A stretch of 64,000 nucleotides of DNA, from NCBI RefSeq assembly GCF_016909185.1, contig NZ_JAFBFH010000016.1, positions 1 through 64,000 on the forward strand, given 5' to 3'. The position numbers and the translations under genes are program-made. The notes beneath the pieces are model-generated. The model saw only the letters and a program-made list of their open reading frames with translations. It was not told where the DNA came from and made no database searches. Of this stretch, positions 57,820-64,000 are shown piece by piece (positions within the stretch are counted from its first letter, which is position 1; every line of letters starts with the position of its first letter). Source of the stretch: Siminovitchia thermophila (GTDB taxonomy: Bacteria > Bacillota > Bacilli > Bacillales > Bacillaceae_C).

Positions 57820-59025
57820 GTGAATAAAAAAAAAATCTTGCTTTGTATTTCTGGGGGAATCGCAGTATACAAAGCGGCGGATTTAACGAGCAAGCTTGTT
57901 CAATCAGGCTTTGAAGTGAAAGTGATCATGACCGCCTCCGCAGTAAAGTTTGTTACACCGCTGACATTTCAGGCTCTTTCGAGAAATGAAGTCCATATAG
58001 ATACCTTTGCCGAAAATGACCCATCTGTTATTGCCCACATTGATCTGGCGGGTTGGGCAGATTTGGTGTTGGTCGTTCCGGCTACGGCCAATATGATCGG
58101 GAAATTGGCGAACGGCATCGCAGATGACATGATCTCCACGACTCTTTTGGCCACGACTGCGCCCGTATGGATTGCTCCCGCCATGAATGTCCATATGTAT
58201 AACCACCCATCCGTGAAAAAAAATATCGAAACCCTTTTGGAATATGGTGTCCGTATGATTGAGCCGGGATCGGGGTATTTGGCATGCGGATATGTGGGGA
58301 AGGGCAGATTGGAAAGCCCGGCCGTTATTTTGGAAAAAGTGGAGGAGTTTTTTGCGCCCAAGCAAGCGGTATTACAAAATCAAACTGTCCTTGTCACGGC
58401 AGGACCCACAAAAGAAAAGCTTGATCCAGTCCGTTACTTTACAAACAGATCAAGCGGAAAAATGGGTTATGCATTGGCGGAGCAGGCTGCTTTGCTCGGG
58501 GCAAACGTCATTTTAATATCTGGAACGGATCGTCTTCCGATCCCGCAAGATGTTACGTGGATACATGTTGAAAGTGCAGAGGACATGTATAAAGAAGTGA
58601 TGAAACATTCCGTTGGAGCCGATATCATCATAAAGAGCGCCGCCGTGGCTGATTACCGGCCGAAGCAGATGTTTGACTCCAAAATAAAGAAATCAGCAGA
58701 CCGAATCATGATCGAGATGGAAAAAACGACAGATATCCTTTATGAACTCGGAAAAAGAAAGAAGGATCAATTTTTGGTAGGTTTTGCTGCTGAAACAAAT
58801 CATGTTGAAGAATATGCGAGAGAAAAGCTTACAAGAAAAAACGCCGATATGATTGTTGCCAACAATGTCACCCTTGAAGGAGCCGGATTTGAAGGGAATA
58901 CCAACATCGTAACGATCTATCATAAGGATGGTTCCGCGAAGGAGTTACCAATAATGAGCAAAGCGGATATTGCCAAAGAAATTCTAATGGAGATCGCTTC
59001 ACAAATGGGGGAATGGCAAACATGA
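57820..59025 (+). CDS. coaBC: Bifunctional phosphopantothenoylcysteine decarboxylase/synthetase
   Basis: This 401-residue two-domain enzyme carries out two steps of CoA synthesis. The N-terminal flavoprotein decarboxylase domain (about 1-180) has ISGGIAVYKAADLTSKLV, the PATANMIGKLANGIADD loop and APAMNVHMYNHP. The C-terminal CTP-dependent ligase domain (about 190-400) begins VLVTAGPTKEKLDPVRYFTN, with NRSSGKMGYALAE and IIKSAAVADYRPK (conserved Lys). The start is GTG 57820 after AAAGGAG. It overlaps priA by four bases. Confidence 0.96.
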   Translation: MNKKKILLCISGGIAVYKAADLTSKLVQSGFEVKVIMTASAVKFVTPLTFQALSRNEVHIDTFAENDPSVIAHIDLAGWADLVLVVPATANMIGKLANGIADDMISTTLLATTAPVWIAPAMNVHMYNHPSVKKNIETLLEYGVRMIEPGSGYLACGYVGKGRLESPAVILEKVEEFFAPKQAVLQNQTVLVTAGPTKEKLDPVRYFTNRSSGKMGYALAEQAALLGANVILISGTDRLPIPQDVTWIHVESAEDMYKEVMKHSVGADIIIKSAAVADYRPKQMFDSKIKKSADRIMIEMEKTTDILYELGKRKKDQFLVGFAAETNHVEEYAREKLTRKNADMIVANNVTLEGAGFEGNTNIVTIYHKDGSAKELPIMSKADIAKEILMEIASQMGEWQT

Positions 59026-61427
59026 CAATTGCCCGGGTCATTGTTGATGTTCCCGCAATTGGAACAGATAAAGAGTTTGATTACGCCATACCTGAAAAAT
59101 GGCGGGAAATGATTCAGCCGGGAATGCGTGTTGCCGTGCCATTTGGCCCCCGGATTATTCAAGGGTTTGTCATTGGGTTGAAAGATACGACAGATGTTCC
59201 ACGTTTAAAATCCATCAGTAAGCCATTGGATATGACGCCCGTTTTAAATAAGGAGCTTCTGAGATTAGGAGAGTGGATTGCCGAACAAACGTTGTCTTTT
59301 AAGATCACTTCCTTCCATGCAATGCTTCCAGCCGCCATGAAAGCAAAGTATAAAAAAGTCATCCGGAAAACGGATCATATGAAACTGATTTCTTTAGACG
59401 ACTTATTTGGCGGAAAGCAGGAAATAGACTGGAAGGAGGCAGAAAAACGAAATCTGCTCCCTGATCTTCACAAAGAGATCAATAAAGGCAATGCCGAAGT
59501 CATTTATCTTGTAAAGGACCGGGCGAAAACGAAAAAAATGAAAATAGTGCAGCCGGCAGTGCCACATCATGAGCTGAGAGTGGCTGCCGATGAGCTTCCA
59601 AAGAATGCAGTGAACCAAATAAAGCTGCTGCAATATATTCATGCTGCACAAGAGGAATCATTTGAGGCGGGGGATTTGGCCGCCCGCGCGGAAGTGCCCC
59701 GGCAAACGATTGCGGCACTTGTCAAAAAGGGAATTTTATCTGAAACAGAAGAAGACGTATATCGGGACCCATATAAGCACAAACATTTTCAGCGGACGAC
59801 CCCGTTGCCGCTCACTGCCCAACAGCAAGAGGCCATTCGCCCGATATTGGAAACGATTGAAACAAATATCCACCAAACGTTCATGCTTTTCGGTGTAACA
59901 GGCAGCGGCAAGACAGAAGTCTATTTACAGTCCATTCATGAAGTGATCAAAAAAGGGGAAGAGGCGATTGTCCTTGTACCAGAAATTGCACTTACCCCGC
60001 AAATGGTAGAAAGATTTAAAGGACGATTTGGAAGTGATGTGGCTGTCCTGCACAGTCGGCTTTCCATTGGCGAACAGTATGACGAGTGGCGCAAAATCCA
60101 AAAAAAGGAAGTCAAAGTCGTTGTCGGAGCGCGTTCAGCCGTGTTTGCCCCTTTCGAAAACTTGGGAATCATTATTATAGATGAAGAACATGAAACGAGC
60201 TATAAGCAGGAAGAAACACCGCGCTATCATGCCCGGGACGTTGCCATTGAAAGGGCAAAATATCATCAGTGCCCAGTCGTTCTTGGCAGCGCCACACCTT
60301 CACTCGAGTCGTTTGCCAGGGCTCAAAAAGGAGTTTACCAACTGTTGACATTGTCTAAAAGGATGAATGAAAAACAGTTACCTTCGGTAGCAATTGTGGA
60401 TATGCGGGAGGAAATGAGAAGCGGCAACCGGTCGATGTTTTCCAAAGAGCTTTTTGAAAAACTCAAAGACAGGCTTGCCAAACGGGAACAAACGGTTTTA
60501 TTTTTGAATCGCCGCGGTCATTCTACGTTTTTAATGTGCCGCGATTGCGGATTTGTCATGCAATGCCCGCACTGCGACATTACGCTGACATTTCACCGCT
60601 ATTCCAATGAAATGAAGTGCCATTATTGCGGGTTTCAAACGGAGGCGCCGCAAACCTGCCCGGACTGCGCAAGTTCGCATATCCGTTATTTTGGTACCGG
60701 AACACAAAAAGTGGAAGAAGAGCTTTCTAAATTGCTTCCAGAGGCCAGGGTGATCAGGATGGACGTGGACACAACTGGACGAAAAGGTGCCCACGAACGG
60801 CTATTAGACCATTTTCAGGCGGGACGAGCGGATATTTTGCTTGGAACACAAATGATTGCCAAAGGGCTAGATTTTCCCAATATTACCCTTGTTGGCGTAT
60901 TAAGTGCCGATACGATGCTTCATTTGCCGGATTTTCGCGCTGCCGAAAAAACGTTCCAGCTTCTGACGCAAGTGAGCGGGAGAGCAGGAAGACATGAATT
61001 ATCTGGAGAAGTGGTCATTCAAACATATTCACCTGAACATTACAGCATCCAGCTTGCGGGGAAGCAGGATTACGATCGTTTTTACAGGCAGGAAATGGCC
61101 ATGAGAAAACTTGGCTCATATCCTCCTTTTTACTATCTGGCATTAATCACGGTTCAACACGAAGACTTAATGAAAGTCATTTCCGTTACCGAAAAAATAT
61201 CCAACTATATGAAAGCAAGAATATCGCAAGATGCCATTTTATTGGGGCCTGTCGCATCCCCCATCCCCAGAATCAATGATAGATATCGTTATCAATGTTT
61301 GATAAAATACAAGCGGGAACCGAACCTTTTTCCAGCATTGAAGAAAGTGCTTGAACATTATCAAACGAAACTTTCAAAAGAGGGATTATCCATCTCCATC
61401 GATGTTAATCCTTATATGATGATATAA
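59022..61427 (+). CDS. priA: Primosomal protein N' (replication restart helicase PriA)
   Basis: This 801-residue SF2 DNA helicase restarts stalled replication forks. The N-terminal DNA-binding domain begins ARVIVDVPAIGTDKEFDYAI. Walker A is LFGVTGSGKTEVYLQS and Walker B is IIIDEEHETSYKQ. Eight or so cysteines form the two-zinc insertion between about residues 508 and 550 (CRDCGFVMQCPHC, CHYCGFQ, CPDCAS). The helicase C-terminal half includes GTQMIAKGLDFPNITLVGV (shown in part) and SGRAGRHELSGEVVIQT. The ATG at 59022 overlaps the coaBC stop; an ATG three codons earlier is less likely. Confidence 0.97.
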   Translation: MTIARVIVDVPAIGTDKEFDYAIPEKWREMIQPGMRVAVPFGPRIIQGFVIGLKDTTDVPRLKSISKPLDMTPVLNKELLRLGEWIAEQTLSFKITSFHAMLPAAMKAKYKKVIRKTDHMKLISLDDLFGGKQEIDWKEAEKRNLLPDLHKEINKGNAEVIYLVKDRAKTKKMKIVQPAVPHHELRVAADELPKNAVNQIKLLQYIHAAQEESFEAGDLAARAEVPRQTIAALVKKGILSETEEDVYRDPYKHKHFQRTTPLPLTAQQQEAIRPILETIETNIHQTFMLFGVTGSGKTEVYLQSIHEVIKKGEEAIVLVPEIALTPQMVERFKGRFGSDVAVLHSRLSIGEQYDEWRKIQKKEVKVVVGARSAVFAPFENLGIIIIDEEHETSYKQEETPRYHARDVAIERAKYHQCPVVLGSATPSLESFARAQKGVYQLLTLSKRMNEKQLPSVAIVDMREEMRSGNRSMFSKELFEKLKDRLAKREQTVLFLNRRGHSTFLMCRDCGFVMQCPHCDITLTFHRYSNEMKCHYCGFQTEAPQTCPDCASSHIRYFGTGTQKVEEELSKLLPEARVIRMDVDTTGRKGAHERLLDHFQAGRADILLGTQMIAKGLDFPNITLVGVLSADTMLHLPDFRAAEKTFQLLTQVSGRAGRHELSGEVVIQTYSPEHYSIQLAGKQDYDRFYRQEMAMRKLGSYPPFYYLALITVQHEDLMKVISVTEKISNYMKARISQDAILLGPVASPIPRINDRYRYQCLIKYKREPNLFPALKKVLEHYQTKLSKEGLSISIDVNPYMMI

Positions 61428-61450
61428 CTGACAGAAATGAGGAACTCATA

Positions 61451-61954
61451 GTGGCTATTCTACCCATCGTATGTCATCCAAACGAAATGTTGGAGAAGAG
61501 CTGTGAACGTGTCACTCTTTTTGACGAAGCTCTTGGATCACTGTTGAATGATATGTATGAAACAATGATCGCCGCTGATGGAGTTGGGCTAGCCGCTCCG
61601 CAAATAGGCGTTGGTCAACAAATTGCAATCGTGGACATTGGTGAGGAATATGGTGATGAGTATATTGAACTGATTAATCCTGTCATCGTACAGGCAAGTG
61701 GTTCAGAAACTGATATAGAGGGCTGTTTGAGCATGCCCGGTTTATATGGAAAGGTCCCACGCCATCGCATTGTCGTTGTAAAAGCAATGGATCGGCATGG
61801 ACAAGTATTTTCCATAAAAGCCGAAGGCTTTTTAGCCAGGGCTCTGCAGCATGAAATTGATCATTTGCAAGGCATTTTGTTTACAACAAAAGTCACTGAA
61901 TATGTAACGGAATCTGAATTGGCGACATTGGAAGGGAGCGAACTGAATGACTAA
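61451..61954 (+). CDS. def: Peptide deformylase
   Basis: This 167-residue metalloprotease removes the formyl group from nascent chains. All three catalytic motifs are present: [11 protein letters not shown] (about 44-54), EGCLSMP (near 96, with the metal-binding Cys) and QHEIDHLQG (near 137, with two His and the Glu). The start is GTG 61451 with GAGGAAC upstream. The length fits the type I (short) deformylase. It overlaps fmt by eight bases; the two act in sequence on initiator methionine. Confidence 0.97.
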   Translation: MAILPIVCHPNEMLEKSCERVTLFDEALGSLLNDMYETMIAADGVGLAAPQIGVGQQIAIVDIGEEYGDEYIELINPVIVQASGSETDIEGCLSMPGLYGKVPRHRIVVVKAMDRHGQVFSIKAEGFLARALQHEIDHLQGILFTTKVTEYVTESELATLEGSELND

Positions 61955-62891
61955 GGTGATATTTATGGGAACGCCCGATTTTGCCGTCCCCATTTTAAGA
62001 ACGTTGATCGAGGATGGGTATGATGTGGCCGCAGTCGTTACCCAGCCGGACAGGCCGGTTGGCAGGAAAAGGATATTGACGCCGCCGCCTGTAAAAAAAG
62101 AAGCGGAAAAGTGGAATATTCCCGTCTACCAGCCTGAGAAAATCAGTGAAGCAGCAGAAACGGACAAAATCCTGGAGCTTTCCCCGGACTTGATCGTCAC
62201 GGCTGCTTTTGGGCAACTGTTGCCAAGCCCCATTTTGGATGCTCCTAAACACGGCTGCATAAATGTCCATGCTTCCTTGTTGCCTGAGCTTCGGGGCGGG
62301 GCGCCGATTCACCACGCCATCATGCGCGGGATGGCCAAAACAGGGATCACGATCATGTATATGGTTGAAAAACTCGATGCCGGAGATATTATCAGTCAAG
62401 TGGAAGTTCCCATTACCGAACAAGATGACGTCGGTTCCTTGCATGACAAGCTGAGTGAAGCAGGGGCAACCCTTTTGTCGACAACACTTCCGAAGCTTCT
62501 CGCCGGTGAACTAAATCCCCGTCCCCAGGAAGAATCACAAGCAACTTATGCTTTCAACATCACCCGTGAACAAGAACAAATTGACTGGTCTTCTTCCGGA
62601 GAAGACATATACAATCATATTCGCGGTTTATGCCCTTGGCCGGTTGCCTATACAACTTTCGACGGTGACATTTTAAAAATTTGGCAAGCGCAAAAAAAGC
62701 ATATCGAAGCAAAAAAGAAGCCGGGAACGATTGTCCAGGTTGAAAAAGACGGTTTTCTAGTATCCACGGGAAACAATACAGGCATCAAAATATTGGAATT
62801 GCAGCCTGCGGGGAAGAAAAAAATGTCAGCGTCCCAATATTTAAGAGGAGCAGGGGCTTCCATCAAAGAAGGCGATCTTTTAGGAGAATAA
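61947..62891 (+). CDS. fmt: Methionyl-tRNA formyltransferase
   Basis: This 314-residue enzyme formylates Met-tRNA-fMet using 10-formyl-tetrahydrofolate. The N-terminal domain begins [14 protein letters not shown], with [21 protein letters not shown]. The catalytic [20 protein letters not shown] includes the Asn-His pair, and [16 protein letters not shown] follows. The C-terminal OB-like domain binds tRNA (from about residue 205). AAGGGAGCGAAC precedes the ATG, which lies inside the end of def. rsmB starts three bases after its stop codon. Confidence 0.97.
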   Translation: MTKVIFMGTPDFAVPILRTLIEDGYDVAAVVTQPDRPVGRKRILTPPPVKKEAEKWNIPVYQPEKISEAAETDKILELSPDLIVTAAFGQLLPSPILDAPKHGCINVHASLLPELRGGAPIHHAIMRGMAKTGITIMYMVEKLDAGDIISQVEVPITEQDDVGSLHDKLSEAGATLLSTTLPKLLAGELNPRPQEESQATYAFNITREQEQIDWSSSGEDIYNHIRGLCPWPVAYTTFDGDILKIWQAQKKHIEAKKKPGTIVQVEKDGFLVSTGNNTGIKILELQPAGKKKMSASQYLRGAGASIKEGDLLGE

Positions 62892-62894
62892 AAC

Positions 62895-64000
62895 ATGAAA
62901 AAGCCACCGAAAAACGTTCGCGAAGTTGCATTGGACATATTAGAAGCAGTGGAAAAACAAAGGTCATACAGCAATCTTCTGCTGAACAGCTTCATTAAAA
63001 AATATCAATTAAAAGGGCCTGATACGGCTTTGCTGACAGAAATGGTCTACGGAACAATCCAAAGAAAGATGACCCTTGATTATTATTTGGAGCCGTTTAT
63101 TAAAAAGAAATTGGAGAACTGGGTTCGCAATTTGTTGCGGCTTTCCGTATATCAAATGGTTTATTTGGATAAAATTCCTGATCGGGCTGTTATTCACGAA
63201 GCAGTAGAAATAGCCAAAAAACGTGGCCATCGAGGTATTGCCGGGCTTGTGAACGGTGTATTAAGGTCCATTCAGAGAAACGGTATACCATCCCTGGATT
63301 CTATCTCAGATCCCGCACAACGCCTGGCGATTGCGACTAGCCACCCACAGTGGCTGGTCGAGCGGTGGATCACTCAGTATGGACTTGAAAAAACGCAAGA
63401 CATGTGTGAAAAGAATTTGCAGGCTCCTGTTCAAACAGCGAGGGTAAACGTGTTAAAAACGTCAAGGGAACACTTGCTTGAATTACTGGAAGAAGAAGGC
63501 CTTATTGCAGAGCCGAGCCCCATTATTCCCATTTCTGTTCGAGCTGTCAAGGGCAACTTGGCGCATTCGAAATATTATGAGAAGGGATATTTTACCATTC
63601 AGGATGAAAGCTCCATGCTGGCCGCCTACGCGCTCAACCTTTCTCCCCGTCAAAAGGTGCTTGATGCTTGCGCGGCTCCCGGGGGCAAAGCGGCTCATAT
63701 TGCCGAGATGCTGGAAAATACAGGGGAAGTCATTGCGCTCGATCTTCACGCCCATAAAGCAAAATTGATTACCGAGCAGGCGAACCGGTTAAGCCTTCAA
63801 AACATAACAGTCCAAATACTTGACAGCCGGAAGGTAAACGAGATATTTCCTGAGAAATCCTTTGACAGGGTGCTCGTAGATGCGCCTTGTTCGGGTTTAG
63901 GTGTTCTGCGTCGGAAGCCGGACATCAAGTATGCCAAGACGGCGGCAGATATTTATTCCCTGAAAACTGTTCAAGCCGATATATTGAATGCAACAGCAAA
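62895..64000 (+). CDS. rsmB: 16S rRNA m5C967 methyltransferase RsmB (partial)
   Basis: The frame opens at ATG 62895 (MKKPPKNVREVALDILEAV) and runs past the window edge, so about 368 codons are visible and the C-terminus is missing. The N-terminal NusB-like domain includes LLTEMVYGTIQRKMTLDYYL and IAGLVNGVLRSIQRNG. The catalytic domain has the SAM motif VLDACAAPGGKAAHIAEML near residue 255 and VDAPCSGLGVLRRKPDIKY, whose Cys is one of the catalytic pair. The second Cys motif lies beyond the edge or near it. TTTTAGGAGAA precedes the ATG. Confidence 0.96.
   Translation, partial: MKKPPKNVREVALDILEAVEKQRSYSNLLLNSFIKKYQLKGPDTALLTEMVYGTIQRKMTLDYYLEPFIKKKLENWVRNLLRLSVYQMVYLDKIPDRAVIHEAVEIAKKRGHRGIAGLVNGVLRSIQRNGIPSLDSISDPAQRLAIATSHPQWLVERWITQYGLEKTQDMCEKNLQAPVQTARVNVLKTSREHLLELLEEEGLIAEPSPIIPISVRAVKGNLAHSKYYEKGYFTIQDESSMLAAYALNLSPRQKVLDACAAPGGKAAHIAEMLENTGEVIALDLHAHKAKLITEQANRLSLQNITVQILDSRKVNEIFPEKSFDRVLVDAPCSGLGVLRRKPDIKYAKTAADIYSLKTVQADILNATA

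Overview
The window is chromosomal DNA from an endospore-forming member of the Bacillaceae (Bacillota). This follows from gene content and order: a division and cell-wall (dcw) cluster that carries the sporulation genes spoVD and spoVE, then spoIIGA-sigE-sigG, sepF/divIVA, a T-box in front of ileS, a PyrR-attenuated pyr operon, bacillithiol synthesis (bshC) and the rqcH/remA/gmk/rpoZ/coaBC/priA/def/fmt/rsmB block. The order is close to the Bacillus subtilis ylb-mra-fts-ylm-pyr-ylo region, but several expected genes are missing here: ylmD, ylyA, pyrP, pyrK/pyrD and the ylxW-ylxX-sbp stretch. I cannot name the species.

Layout. 1-8.6 kb: a structured repeat, a Gly/Tyr-rich small protein, ylbN-rpmF, a CstR-like persulfide or metal sensor, an unusual crotonase, rsfA, a DUF4064 membrane protein, ylbP, a biotinyl carrier protein, panE, a DUF3397 protein and bshC. 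8.6-26.6 kb: the dcw cluster from mraZ to ftsZ, preceded by 10-bp-spaced MraZ boxes and containing a free-standing Mur-ligase N-terminal domain where murF often lies. 26.6-29.9 kb: an intergenic tandem repeat, then spoIIGA, sigE and sigG with a long-spacer spoIIG-type promoter and a likely forespore promoter before sigG. 29.9-37.9 kb: ylmC, ylmE, sepF, ylmG, ylmH, divIVA, the T-box and ileS, lspA, rluD. 37.9-46.7 kb: the pyr operon (pyrR, pyrB, pyrC, carA, carB, pyrF, pyrE) with two PyrR attenuators.

46.7-51.0 kb is an accessory island, visibly more AT-rich than its surroundings. It contains a strong promoter, a tiny peptide gene, a perfect-palindrome hairpin, a MccB-like adenylating enzyme broken by a -1 frameshift at a GGGAAAA slippery sequence, and a MATE-like exporter. 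This is the layout of a microcin C-type RiPP locus, although the peptide does not end in Asn. Two small hydrophobic proteins and a second copy of the structured repeat close the island. 51.0-64.0 kb returns to conserved housekeeping genes, from rqcH (minus strand) and a Ca2+ P-type ATPase through to rsmB, which is cut by the window edge.

The most interesting observations are the microcin C-like island and the carbamoyl-phosphate synthase small subunit. In the latter both members of the glutaminase Cys-His pair are replaced (Gly246 and Asn331), although the surrounding motifs are intact.
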